DNA of 64,000 nt, from contig CAVWOT010000004.1 of assembly GCA_963756605.1 (NCBI GenBank), forward strand, positions 362,212 through 426,211, given 5' to 3'. Position numbers and translations under genes: made by a program. Of this stretch, positions 54,152 through 63,261 are shown in pieces; the first letter of the stretch is position 1, and every line of letters starts with the position of its first letter. The notes beneath the pieces are model-generated. The model did not search any database, had not been told where the DNA came from, and saw nothing but the letters and a program-made list of their open reading frames with translations. This DNA comes from Bog-159 sp963756605 (GTDB lineage Bacteria; Acidobacteriota; Terriglobia; Bryobacterales; Bryobacteraceae).

Positions 54152-55367
54152 TCAGGCCGCCGGGGCCCGCCTCCGCATTTGCTCGCGCTTATGCTCCTCC
54201 AGCAGTTCCATGTTCAAGTAGCGCGTGGCTTCGATCCAGTCTTCATGAATCTCCACCGCCAGCGCGCACACCAATCGCAGGCAGCTTTCGCCGTTCGGGA
54301 AAATCCGCACCACCAGCGTCCGGCGTTTCAGCTCTTCGTTGATCCGCTCCAGCATGTTGGTGGATTTCATGTGCTTGTGGTGTTCGGCCGGCAGCCGGTA
54401 GAACGTGAACGTTTCCTCGATGTTGGCTTCCACCCAGGCACACATCTTGGGGTACTTGGATTGCCATTTCGCCAGCCACGCCACCAGATCCTGCCGCGCC
54501 TGCTCCAGATCGTGACGATCGTACAGCCAACGCAATTCCACCAGACAATCATCGTTGGCTTTGCGCGGCAAATAGTCCAGCGCGTTGCGCAGGAAGTGCA
54601 CGTAGCAGCGCTGCCAGGCCGCTTCCGGCAGTACCTCTACCAGCGCTTGTTTCAGTCCCGCGTGATCCTCGGTGGCTACCAATTCCACCCCCCGCAGACC
54701 CCGCTGCTTGAGCTGGCTCAGAAACTCTTTCCAACGGCTCGTGCTCTCGCGGTTGGCCAGTTCCACTGCTAATACGCAACGCCGTCCCTCCCGGTTGATG
54801 CCAATCGCCACCTGCACCGCCTGGCTGCGAATCACCCCGTTTTCCCGCACTTTTTCATAGCGTGCGTCCAAGATCAGGTAGGGGTACTTTTCCTCCCATG
54901 TCCGCCTGGCGAACTGGCACAAGTCCTCATCCATCCCTTTATTCAGACGGCTCACCGTCGAAGCCGAAAACTCGTGGCCGCACAGTTGCCTCGGTAATCT
55001 CCTTCACCTTGCGGGTGGACACACCCTGCACGTACATCTCTGCCAGGGTGCTTACCAAGGCCTTCTCGCTGCGCTGATATCGTTCAAATACCGCGGTGCG
55101 GAAACGCCCCTGTCGGTCTTGCGGCACACGCAGTTCCAACTTCCCCACCCGCGTCACCAACGTGCGGCCGTAGTATCCGCTCCGGTAACCGAGCCGATTG
55201 GGAGTGCGCTCGTTTTTTTCCGCGCCCAACGTCTCGTCCATCTCCGCTTCCAGAATCTGCTGGACTATCTGCTCTACCAGAGGGCGGAGAAAGTTCTCTT
55301 CCTTAACCACACTGGTCAAGGCTGCTTTCCATGCTTCTGCTTTTGGGCTATCCTGCTTTCGGGTCAT
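54152..55367 (-). pseudogene. IS256-family (Mutator-like) transposase, frameshifted
   Basis: The first part (55367 to about 54990) reads MTRKQDSPKAEAWKAALTSV, EAEMDETLGAEKNERTPNRL and STRKVKEITE. One extra base near 54988 shifts the frame; the second part (from SRLNKGMDEDLCQFARRTWE) has the DDE residues in YLILDARYE, TEDHAGLK and NMLERINEELKRR. Removing one base would give a normal protein of about 400 residues. So it is either recently dead or a sequencing error. The catalytic triad is complete. Confidence 0.92.
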
Positions 55368-55438
55368 GATCTCTTTCCTTTTCTGTCACCTGCCGGTAAC
55401 GATTAGGAAATATCATGGCCTTTCACTTTTTGCAGAAC

Positions 55439-56107
55439 TCTTAGAGCATAACCACTAAAATTGACGACAGTCTCGTAGGATCCGCTGGACGTGGTGACCT
55501 TAAAGATAGAACCGCAGGGCGTCCCGTTGCCGGCAACCGTGCCGTACAGATTGCCGTCCGTTCCCGCCACCATAGCGGTGGGTGTCGGACGAAGGTCGCC
55601 ACAGTTCCCCTCGGAGCAGAAACTGGTGATGATTTGAAAACCTGATCCATTCCTGTCCACTCGATACAGCAGGCCATAGCCAGATTCGTTGCTGCAACCA
55701 TCGAACCCGCCGAAGGTGGTGTAGCCGTAGAGTTTTCTGTCCGGGCCTTCGGTCAGCAGGCCGGGGAGGTTGCCGTTCGCGTAGTTCTTATCGGGTCCGG
55801 CAACAAATCTGTGCAGCACCGTGAGCCTCCCGGTGGGCATGAGCGAGAATACAACTCCACGGACGGACGTCGATTCTCCTTCCGGCGCCTGGCTTCCTTG
55901 GAAGGATACTTGCGCGGCGCCGTAGAAATTTCCGTCGGAGGCTAGGAACAGAGAATCGGGCCTGCCACCATTGGGACAGGGCCCCATCCCCCGCGATGGA
56001 CTGCCGTTGCAGGTGAAGGTATAAACGGCGATTGGCAGCGGGCCGGCGGCCAAGGCAGAGCTTGCCAGTAGCGCGAAAAGCAGGACAAATGGGAGCGCTT
56101 CTTTCAT
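55439..56107 (-). pseudogene. Secreted GloVer-type repeat protein truncated by IS
   Basis: From ATG 56107: signal peptide (LPFVLLFALLASSALAAG), then repeats with DGNFYGAAQVSF, RKLYGYTTFGGFDG and DGNLYGTVAGNGTPCGSIFK, the GloVer pattern. After VVNFSGYAL the frame enters the IS end (last residues VLQKVKGHDIS are IS-encoded). Family members usually have many more repeats, so the 3' part was lost on insertion. Confidence 0.8.
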
Positions 56108-56128
56108 CTGAGTATCCTCCAGGCGCAA

Positions 56129-56446
56129 GCTATGGCTGCACGATTTGTGTCGGGCTATGCCCGTCTTTACTTATATTGCGGGAGCGGGACCGCAAGTGTT
56201 ATAGAGAGATGTAAAAATGATCTAAACAATTAAGACCACATTGACGGTGCAGTCTTTGGTTCTTCACGGCACGTACCGGGTCACGCTCGAAGCCGACATG
56301 AGTTATGAAGCACGTGACTTTATCGCCACACGACACGTGGTCGGTACATCGCGCAAAAACTTCGGATGGGCCCCTGGGCTGTTTTAGAGCGCCGCCGTTG
56401 CACGGTGAATTCGCCGCAAAAGACGGGTCCAACCCACGACGGCCTT
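56129..56446. other. Gap without recognised gene
   Basis: Upstream region of the truncated GloVer gene. Small open frames exist on both strands but none has family resemblance. Base composition is less GC-rich than the core genes. Confidence 0.4.
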
Positions 56447-56448
56447 AA

Positions 56449-56522
56449 CACTTAGTGCAACACTTAGTGCTGTAACACTTAGTGCTGTATCGGATCACTT
56501 AGTGCTGTATCGGAAGCGACCC
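56449..56522. repeat. Staircase tandem repeat CACTTAGTGC
   Basis: Four direct copies at 56449, 56461, 56477 and 56496. The sequence shared after each copy grows: AA, then TGTAA, then TGTATCGGAT, then TGTATCGGAAGCGACCC. Each unit is itself a small near-palindrome. It looks like repeated truncated copies of one element end. Confidence 0.8.
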
Positions 56523-56578
56523 AGCAAAACAAGTGGCGGAAGTGTGAGAGGAGCTTGTGCGGGTCGCTTTCGATACAG
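56505..56578. repeat. Imperfect inverted repeat at probable IS91-type end
   Basis: CTGTATCGGAAGCGACCC (56505-56522) and GGGTCGCTTTCGATACAG (56561-56578) pair at 17 of 18 positions around a 38-base loop. It sits on the 3' side of the IS91 transposase gene, where oriIS is expected in this family. Confidence 0.75.
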
Positions 56579-56836
56579 CGTGATGGAGGAAGCTGCTCGC
56601 GTTTGCAGCAGACGCGGCCGTTTATGGGATTTCAATGGAAATTAAAGCGGGGGGAGTCGTGGGACGTGAGAATCTGTCGAGGCAGAACGCGCGCGGCCGT
56701 TTTGATGGTGGATTGGCAGTGCGGCTTTTGGTCTGGGCGCCAAGCCTTTGGCTGCGTCTGGCACACTGCGGAGGCCGCCGACACACACCTATCGCTGATG
56801 CCACGGTTTCGCGTGTAGGCGGACAACCATCTGTCT

Positions 56837-58024
56837 TCAAGCTGCCTCCTGGTTCGGTGGGGGAGAGCGCAGATATAGCTGGGTCGCAGTGAGACGTTCC
56901 ACAATGACCATGATGCCGCCGCCGTTCGGGCAGCGCCAGAAGTCGTTACCGGATGGCGTCCCGGTAGATCCGCTCGCGCTGGCCGGCAGTTGGGATAGGT
57001 TTAGCAGCTTGCGACAGATGGCAAGCCGCTGCTGGCGTGGCCGGTTGGCCAGGAATCCGAAATGCCGGATGCGGACGAAGTTGCCAGGGAGGATATGCCG
57101 AAAGAAGCGCCGCAGAAACTCTTCGACCCGAAGCGTGATCACTCGTTTCTTGTTGTTATGGGCCGAATCGCGCCCGCGAAAGCTCCCCGGCCCGTTCTCC
57201 AGTTCAACCAGTCTGTGGTTGGAGATGGCGATACGGTGCGTGTAATTGCCCAGGTACCGGAGAACGTGCTCCGGGCCGCGGAATGGTCGTTTGGCGTAGA
57301 CCACCCACTGGTGGCGGCAGCATGGGCGGAGTAGCGCGGAAAAGGCTCGGGGTGTGGACCGGTTTTTCAACGGTCCGGGAAAATGCAGTTCGCCTGCGGC
57401 AAAGGCTTTGCGCAGGGCGTCGAGGAACTTGCCGCGGAAGGCGGTGGCCATGGCTTTGACTGGGAGAAAGAAGTTGTAACGCGGCCGGACCCCGCGGGAG
57501 CCATCGGGCGAAATGCCACCTACCGGAACCACGGAATGTACGTGCGGATGATGCTCTAATTTCTGGTTCCAGGTATGGAGAACGCTGAAGAAGCCGATCT
57601 CGGCGCCGAGTAGTCGCGGGTCGCGTGCGAAGGCTATCAAGGTTTCGGCGCGGAGGCGGAACCGCAGGGTGTAAATCGTTTTCTGGTTGGCTAAGGCCCA
57701 GGGGGCCAGTGCGTGCGGCAAGGTGAAGACGACGGGCACGTAGCGCACAGGCAAAAGTTCTGCTGGTCGGGCCCGGAGCCAGCGGCAGCGGGCGTTGCCC
57801 TGACACTTTGGGCAGTGGCGATTGCGACACGAATTGTAGGAGATGGTCCGTAGCCCGCACCGCGAGCATTCCTCCACATGGCCGCCGAGAGCTGCGGTGC
57901 GACAACGCTGCATGGCGTTCAGCGCCTTTAAATGCTGGCGGTCGAAACAGCTCAGGCAGCGCTGGATGAAAGCGGGTCCAGCGGCGCGGATTACATCGGC
58001 CACCTCCAGCGGGGGCCGGCTCAC
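56837..58024 (-). CDS. IS91-family transposase
   Basis: 395 residues from GTG 58024. N-terminal zinc-binding domain (GHVEECSRCGLRTISYNSCR, NRHCPKCQG), the HUH-like motif in LEHHPHVHSVVPVGG, and the nuclease tyrosine region YLGNYTHRIAISNHRL. Rolling-circle transposase, apparently full length. The last 60 residues (SQLPASASGSTG onward) are less conserved. Starts five bases after the integrase remnant. Confidence 0.93.
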   Translation of the reverse strand: MSRPPLEVADVIRAAGPAFIQRCLSCFDRQHLKALNAMQRCRTAALGGHVEECSRCGLRTISYNSCRNRHCPKCQGNARCRWLRARPAELLPVRYVPVVFTLPHALAPWALANQKTIYTLRFRLRAETLIAFARDPRLLGAEIGFFSVLHTWNQKLEHHPHVHSVVPVGGISPDGSRGVRPRYNFFLPVKAMATAFRGKFLDALRKAFAAGELHFPGPLKNRSTPRAFSALLRPCCRHQWVVYAKRPFRGPEHVLRYLGNYTHRIAISNHRLVELENGPGSFRGRDSAHNNKKRVITLRVEEFLRRFFRHILPGNFVRIRHFGFLANRPRQQRLAICRKLLNLSQLPASASGSTGTPSGNDFWRCPNGGGIMVIVERLTATQLYLRSPPPNQEAA

Positions 58025-58028
58025 GGTT

Positions 58029-58208
58029 CTATGCCGGCGTGCTGGAATCCAGCGTGAGCGCGTCCAGCGGACTGGCCGTCTCCTGCAGGTGTCGCCGCGA
58101 CAGGTGCCAATAGATGGTGGTAGCTTTTAGGTCACTATGCCCAAGCAGGATTTGGATGGTCCGTATGTCGGTGCCCGCCTCTCATAGATGGGTGGCAAAC
58201 GAGTGGCG
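58029..58208 (-). pseudogene. C-terminal piece of split tyrosine integrase
   Basis: Minus-strand translation gives TLRHSFATHL, a TGA, then EAGTDIRTIQILLGHSDLKA and TTIYWHLSRRHLQETASP with a TAG at 58029. These are box II Arg-His, the LLGHSD His and the catalytic Tyr (TIYWHLS). It is the missing half of the gene whose N-terminal part ends at 60789. Even rejoined, the TGA would stop it. Confidence 0.88.
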
Positions 58209-58249
58209 CAAGGTCTCCTCATACTGCTCATGATTTACACTCAGCAAAG

Positions 58250-58693
58250 ATTTGCTACCGGTTCCATCCCTTCTATGGCATCGAAGTTGAAGTCATTCGT
58301 CATTTAAGGAAAAGCAAGTCTGTAATTCTGATTATTCGACTTCCCGGGGGAGCGCAGGTAGCAGTGCCCGAATGGATGCTGATCCCGCAAATCTGTGATC
58401 GATTAACTGACGCAGAGAAACCTCGAATTAGCATCGATGCTCTCATTGACTTACGCCGACTGATCGATGCGCAGGATCTCACGAATGCTCACAAGGCTGG
58501 CAGTTGTGCAGAATCTCCATCAGGAGGTCAGGATGCACAGCAACGAAAATCCAGTCGGGTGGCAACGCCGGCTGCACTTCGAGGACGAAGAGATTTGGGC
58601 CGAACTTCCCGAACCCGTGCGGGAACACTGCCGAACGCTGTGGCGCCAGGTGCTGGCAAGCGTTCTCAAAACCGGCGAAGGGGGGCAGAATGA
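58250..58693 (+). CDS. Small HPFYG-type accessory protein of recombinase cassette
   Basis: The frame contains YRFHPFYGIEVEVIRHLRKS, VILIIRLPGGAQVAVPEWML and ALIDLRRLIDAQ, a pattern (HPF.P..G.......R) shared with the short protein upstream of the second recombinase at 62471. No ATG is in frame; start is unknown (the ATG at 58230 is in another frame). The last 50 codons overlap the next ORF and may not be translated. Probably a recombination directionality or accessory factor, but this is a guess. Confidence 0.5.
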   Translation: MCYRFHPFYGIEVEVIRHLRKSKSVILIIRLPGGAQVAVPEWMLIPQICDRLTDAEKPRISIDALIDLRRLIDAQDLTNAHKAGSCAESPSGGQDAQQRKSSRVATPAALRGRRDLGRTSRTRAGTLPNAVAPGAGKRSQNRRRGAE

Positions 58694-58706
58694 GCGAGAA
58701 GATTAA
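58533..58706 (+). CDS. 57-residue protein upstream of serine recombinase
   Basis: MHSNENPVGWQRRLHFEDEE and WAELPEPVREHCRTLWRQVL, then LASVLKTGEGGQNERED. Small acidic helical protein often found directly before such recombinases. Overlaps the recombinase start by 17 bases. GGAGG lies eight bases upstream. Function unknown. Confidence 0.65.
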   Translation: MHSNENPVGWQRRLHFEDEEIWAELPEPVREHCRTLWRQVLASVLKTGEGGQNERED

Positions 58707-60754
58707 GGCGCATCATCTCGAGCGAGGAGCCCACGTTTACGTGCGGCAATCGACACCCTACCAGGTACGCAACAATCTGGAGAGCAAAGAGCGGCAGTAT
58801 GCACTGGCGCGCCGCGCAGAACAACTCGGTTTTGCCAAGGTGGTGGTGATCGACGAAGACCTGGGTCGCTCAGGCACCGGGACCCAGGAACGCCCGGGCT
58901 TCGGCCGGTTATTGGCATCAGTCTGCCAGGGTCTGGCCGGAGCGGTGTTTGCCTTAGAAGCTTCGCGTCTGGCACGCAAATAATCGCGACTGGCATCATT
59001 TGGTTGATCTTTGTGCGCTTACCGAGACGCTGCTCATCGATAGCGATGGCATCTATGATCCTCGGCAACTCAATGACCGCTTGGTCCTTGGCTTAAAAGG
59101 CACCCTGTCGGAATTTGAGCTGGGCCTGCTGCGGCAACGCGCCCGCGAAGCTTTTGCGCAGAAAGTGCGGCGCGGCTTCGCATTGTGGGAAGTGCCGGTG
59201 GGATTCATCCGCACCGAAGAAGGCCTGATTGAGAAGACGCCGGATCGTCAGGTGCAGCAGGCCATCTCCGCCGTATTCCAAAAGTTCCAGCAACTGGGAA
59301 GCGCCAGGCAGGCGACCATCTGGTTCCGGGAGGAGCGAATTCCCGTGCCGCAGGCGAAACCAGGGACGGCCGGGCAGGCGGTGATATGGAAGCTGCCGAG
59401 CAGCGGAAGAGTTCGTCAGATGCTGAAGAATCCTTGCTACGCCGGCGCGTTCGCGTATGGCAAGACCGCGGTGCGCACCCGGATCGAAGAAGGGCGTGCC
59501 AGGCAAAGCTCGCGTTACCGGAAACCGCAGAATGAGTGGAAGGTATTGCTTATTGGTCATCATCCGGGGTACATCAGTTGGGAGGAGTATTTGGAAAACC
59601 AACAACGGCTGGAGGCCAATGTGGCAGTGTACGAGAGTGAAGGCAGCGGTGCGGCGAAGTTGGGCGCCGCCTTGTTGTCCGGCTTGCTGCGCTGCGGTCG
59701 CTGCGGCCGGAAACTGCAAGTGGTCTATAGCGGCACTAGCGGCCGCGTGCCACGATATGTCTGTCAGGGTGATCGCGGAGATCGCGAATCCAGCCGCTGC
59801 TTGACGGTGGGCAGCTTGCGGTTGGATCGGGCTGTGGTGCAGAGCGTACTGACCGCAATCCAACCCGCTGGGATTGAAGCCGCCGTCAAATTGACCGAAT
59901 GCGCCCAAGTCGAAGACAACGAGAAACGAAAGGCGCTGGAGTTGGCGTTAGAACGAGCGCGCTATGAAGAGAAACGCGCCCGCCGGCAGTTTGATGCCGT
60001 AGAGCCCGAAAACCGTTTAGTGGCGAGCGAACTGGAGAGTCGCTGGAATGGAGCGCTGGCGCAGGTGGCGGAAGCGGAGGCCGGGCTGGCAGCTGCGGGC
60101 AAAGCGAGTGAGCCTCTCAGTGAACGACAATTGCAACAACTGACAGCACTGAGCGAGGATCTGGTGGCGTTGTGGAATCATCCGGAAGCACCCATACAAC
60201 TGAAGAAGCGAATCCTGCGGACAGTGCTGACGGAGATCATCATCGACCATAAGGCAGATTCCACGACTCATCACTTGCGCCTGCATTGGGCTGGTGGGGT
60301 GCACACGGAGCTGCGCGTGGAACGCAACAAAACAGGGCAGCATCGCCACAGTGCGGACCGTTCCGTAATTGACTTAGCAAAGATATGTCAGGACAAGACG
60401 ATCGCGGCAATTCTGAATCGCCTGGGATATAAGACTGGCCAAGAGAAAACGTGGAATGCATCTCGTGTGGCTGGACTGCGGGGGTATCACAAGATCGCTC
60501 CGTTCCAAAAGCAGGATGGCTGGGTGACGCAGGAGGAGGCCGCGCGCGAGCTGCAGGTGAGTAACACGGTAGTGAAACGGCTTATCCGAGAGCGCATTCT
60601 TCCAGCCAAACAGGTTGTCAAGTGTGCACCATGGATCATCGAGAAAAAAGACTTGTTTCTGCCGGTTGTCCAGGCACAAGTGAGAGCGGTCCGGCGCGGC
60701 GGCCATAGACTCCCGCAGATCGTGCTCGGCCAAGCACAATTGTCTTTAGAATGA
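58690..60754 (+). pseudogene. Large serine recombinase, single-base frameshift
   Basis: ATG 58690 gives the resolvase N-domain with the catalytic Ser in VYVRQSTPYQVRNN, then DEDLGRSGTG and FALEASRLARK and a stop at 58981. One extra A at 58978-58981 causes it; the frame resumes as SRDWHHLVDLCALTETLLID, followed by the recombinase domain, a zinc ribbon (LLRCGRCGRKLQ), a coiled coil and a C-terminal excisionase-like HTH (WVTQEEAARELQVSNTVVKR). About 687 residues without the shift. Confidence 0.92.
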
Positions 60755-60788
60755 ACGGACTCTGAAAGGTGGTGTAGTATGCCGATGC

Positions 60789-61487
60789 GTGGCGTAGAGT
60801 GTGTGGGTGAATGGGCTTCTCCATGCCGGCGCGGTGAGCCGCTCGCTCGCAAGCCTGCCAGACAACCTTATCATTTATAGGATGCTCGATATCAGTGTGC
60901 TCTCTCCCGCCGGGGAATAGCCAAACGGTGGGTTTAGGTTTAAGGCTGCGCCAGTGCTGCCGCAGCACCTCCAGAAGCTTGGGGCTGAGCATTACATCGC
61001 GATCCTTGCGCCCCTTGGCTGCCCGAATATGGACCACCATCCGCTGGGTGTCGATATCCGCGATTTTGAGCCGCGTGACTTCCGTACGCCGCATTCCGGT
61101 GGCATACAGCGTCATCAGGACGACACGATGAAACGGGTTGGCAGCGGCGTTGATGAGTCGCGCCACCTCATCGTGGCTGAGGACCAGAGGCAGCGTATGC
61201 GGCCGTTTCGGGTAGGGTATATCATCCACCGTCCCGCGGCGCTTGAGCACATGCACAAAAAAGAACCGCAGTGCTTCCACGTATGCGCAGACGCTGTTGG
61301 GTTTAAGTTTGGGTTCTCGAAAAAGCCGCGCTGGGTAGTCGCGGATGTGATCGAGCCCAAGCTGGTCCGGCGAGCAGTGAAAATACTGGGCGCACTCGGC
61401 CACAGCGTGAAGGTACAGTCTACGTGTATTCTGGCTGTAGTTGCGACGCTCGAGTTCATCGAGCATCATTTTGCGTAAGCGGGTCAT
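60789..61487 (-). pseudogene. N-terminal piece of split tyrosine integrase
   Basis: From ATG 61487: SAM-like N-domain (LDELERRNYSQNTRRLYLHA), then VLMTLYATGMRRTEVTRLKI (first catalytic Arg), and IHPHTLRH, where family resemblance ends. The open frame continues to 60636 but that tail is antisense to the serine recombinase. With 58029-58208 it makes one integrase of about 290 residues. Confidence 0.9.
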
Positions 61488-61580
61488 GAGAATCTCCTCT
61501 GACCCGCACAATACTGCAATTGCTAACCGACCGCTCGAACCACCCCACGCGCCAGCGTCTGCTGCGCGAGCAGCTTCGTT

Positions 61581-62436
61581 GTGTGCTGGGCATGCTCAGC
61601 AGTTTGTAGGTGCAAGTCCTCTGGCCAACCTGATAGAGGTGAAGGCCTAGTAAGAACGCAAGGGCTACCGCCGCGAGGTGGGGTCTGAAAGAAGCGTATA
61701 GCAAATGTGCGAGTCGATGGACAAGAACCGGATATTAGGCGCCAGCGCCGGACGAGCGGGCAACTTACCGCGAAGTCCATATCCATCAAGGGTGCGAAGC
61801 GTAGATCCGGCGACTGTGCACAGAAGGCGGCTGAGCTTACCCCAGGAGATCTGCTCCGTGTCCGTTAACGGACTGAGGCTGTCGAGAGATGGCCTGACCG
61901 CGGGGCAGAAGTCAGCAGAGGGCATAGTAGGTCATGACGTCGGCAAGGCTAGTGAGGCACTCCGAAAGCCGAAAGGTGGAGCAATGGATAGGCCGAGCCG
62001 GGAACGATGGCCGAAGGCCCGAACGAGAAGGAGAGGCCAGTAGGCCATGAGTCTCAAGGACGACAAGCAGCAGAATATCCAGATGCAGCTGGACTTCTCA
62101 TCGGAGCCGACGGGTGAAGCCCGAGAGGCGGGAAGGGAAGGGACTGAATCGCCCGGGGTGACGAATGGGACCGAAAACCCAGCCAGCACGAGTCGATTGA
62201 TGGAGGCGGTATGTGAGCGAGAAAACCTGAAGGCAGCATTGCGGCAGGTGAGAGCCAATAAGGGTAGTCCGGGCGTCGACGGGATGACCGTCGTCGGCAT
62301 CAAGGATTATCTGAAACAGCATTGGCCAGCCATCCGGGAACAACTGTTGAACGGGACCTATGAACCGAAACCGGTGAGGCGTGTCGAAATCGACAAGCCG
62401 GACGGAGGGGTGCGAAAGCTAGGCATCCCCACGGTC
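61581..62436 (+). mobile_element. Group II intron, 5' part
   Basis: From GTGTGCTGGGCATG at 61581 the sequence has features of bacterial group II introns: GGTGCAAGTCC, AACGCAAGGGCTACCGC, GAGGTGGGGTCTGAA and repeated stem-forming stretches before the reverse transcriptase ORF. The 3' half, including domains V and VI, is missing because of the cassette that begins near 62437. Start is a prediction from similarity to intron 5' ends. Confidence 0.65.
62047..62436 (+). pseudogene. Group II intron reverse transcriptase/maturase, truncated
   Basis: 130 codons from ATG 62047: a linker, LMEAVCERENLKAALRQVRA, NKGSPGVDGMTVVGIKDYLK, and EIDKPDGGVRKLGIPTV, the RT-0/RT-1 region of LtrA-like proteins (normally about 420-600 residues). 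The frame then runs into unrelated sequence (SANCTGAQIAFR...). Catalytic YADD, X and HNH parts are lost. Confidence 0.9.
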
Positions 62437-62470
62437 AGCGCGAACTGCACTGGAGCACAAATCGCATTTA

Positions 62471-62737
62471 GGATGGGCGGAGATTCGCCATCCGTTCCAT
62501 CCGCTTCGCGGCCAGCGCTTCCAGGTTTTGAAGGAGCGCCGGTCAACAGGTATTGATACCCTCCTCCTCCGCGAGCAAGATCGCGGCACCTTCAGCATTG
62601 CGCGCGAGTGGACAGACTGGGCCGATCCGTCTCCGTATGGCGGGTTGGGACTGCCACTGCGGCGGCTCGATGCTGACTCACTTTTCGAGCTGGCTGCTCT
62701 ACTGGATCAGCTAACCAAGCCGGAACAAAAGGGTTGA
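62471..62737 (+). CDS. HPFHPLRG-type short protein (DUF5372-like)
   Basis: Open frame with EIRHPFHPLRGQRFQVLKER, REQDRGTFSIAREWTDWADP and LFELAALLDQLTKP. I recall this as the DUF5372 type found upstream of recombinases. No ATG in frame: the N-terminal start is unclear, and a TTG at 62528 would be internal to the conserved part. Possibly a DNA-binding beta-barrel; unknown. Confidence 0.65.
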   Translation, partial: GWAEIRHPFHPLRGQRFQVLKERRSTGIDTLLLREQDRGTFSIAREWTDWADPSPYGGLGLPLRRLDADSLFELAALLDQLTKPEQKG

Positions 62738-62792
62738 AAAATGTGTTTTCCTTTGGTAGAATCAGACCAGTTATACGCGTGGTCTGACAGAA

Positions 62793-63125
62793 ATGGAAAA
62801 CGAGCCAGCTGCCACCTTGAGAAGACGGCGCCAGGCGCTTCTGCGCCAGTTGCCCCCGCTCAAGGCGATCCTGCGCGGCTCGCTCATCGAGCGTTACAAA
62901 CGCTGCGGCAAGCCGGGGTGCAAATGCGCCGAGGGTCCCGGCCATGGCCCCAAGTATTACCTTTCGGTGAGCCACCCGGGCCTACGGCCACAAATGGATT
63001 ATGTGCCGCAGGAATCTTACGCCAAGATTGTCGAGTTTGTCGCCAACTACCACCGAGCCCGCGAGATCTTAGAGGCGATCTCCGAGATCAACCGCGAACT
63101 GCTGCGCCGCCGGGAGGCGCTCTAA
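62793..63125 (+). CDS. CGKPGCKC-type small protein (DUF6788-like)
   Basis: 110 residues from ATG 62793. LRGSLIERYKRCGKPGCKCA then GPGHGPKYYLSVSHPG and MDYVPQESYAKIVEFVANYH. The CGKPGCKC cluster could bind zinc. The C-terminal half is a helix/coil. Common companion of serine recombinases. Good start and stop. Confidence 0.8.
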   Translation: MENEPAATLRRRRQALLRQLPPLKAILRGSLIERYKRCGKPGCKCAEGPGHGPKYYLSVSHPGLRPQMDYVPQESYAKIVEFVANYHRAREILEAISEINRELLRRREAL

Positions 63126-63261
63126 AAGGTCACTATGCCCGAAGTGCTCGCCGCCCTCCACGCACCCATAGATGCTGGATTGGGCGGCGTGCTCCTTGCC
63201 AATATGATCGAGGCTTGGCTCATTGGCAACCCGGAGGGTGTGACCAGCGCGGAGGCAGGCA

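Larger units (their letters stand above)
53063..55438 (-). mobile_element. IS256-like element carrying a primase-like gene
   Basis: The right end, read inward, starts GTTCTGCAAAAAGTG and continues GGCCATGATATTTC; the left end starts GTCCTGCAAATT and continues GGCCACTGATATTTC. They match at most positions with a gap of about 8 bases. Between them lie only the transposase and the TOPRIM gene, both on the minus strand and 8 bases apart, so the primase appears to be part of the element. No target duplication is visible; on the right the element cuts a GloVer gene. Boundaries are inferred. Confidence 0.65.
58209..60794 (+). mobile_element. Serine-recombinase cassette 1 inside integrase gene
   Basis: GTGGCG occurs at both junctions (58203-58208 and 60789-60794). 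Outside the two copies the sequence is integrase; between them lie only a small HPFYG-type ORF, a 57-residue ORF and the serine recombinase. The repeats correspond to the integrase codons for Arg-His in TLRH. About 2.59 kb. Confidence 0.8.
56447..61580 (-). mobile_element. IS91-type unit: tyrosine integrase plus Y-transposase, interrupted
   Basis: The unit reads (minus strand) integrase, then IS91-family transposase five bases later, then hairpin and staircase repeat. IS91-like elements with an upstream tyrosine recombinase are known. A serine-recombinase cassette (58209-60794) is inserted in the integrase. Outer limits are estimates from the repeat at the left and the group II intron at the right. 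Confidence 0.6.

Noticed and set aside
56199..56432. Minus-strand 77-codon frame
   Set aside because: No recognisable motif, weak coding signal and no ribosome site.
56449..56522. CRISPR-like direct repeats
   Set aside because: Spacing is 12, 16 and 19 bases with no spacers; no cas genes are present.
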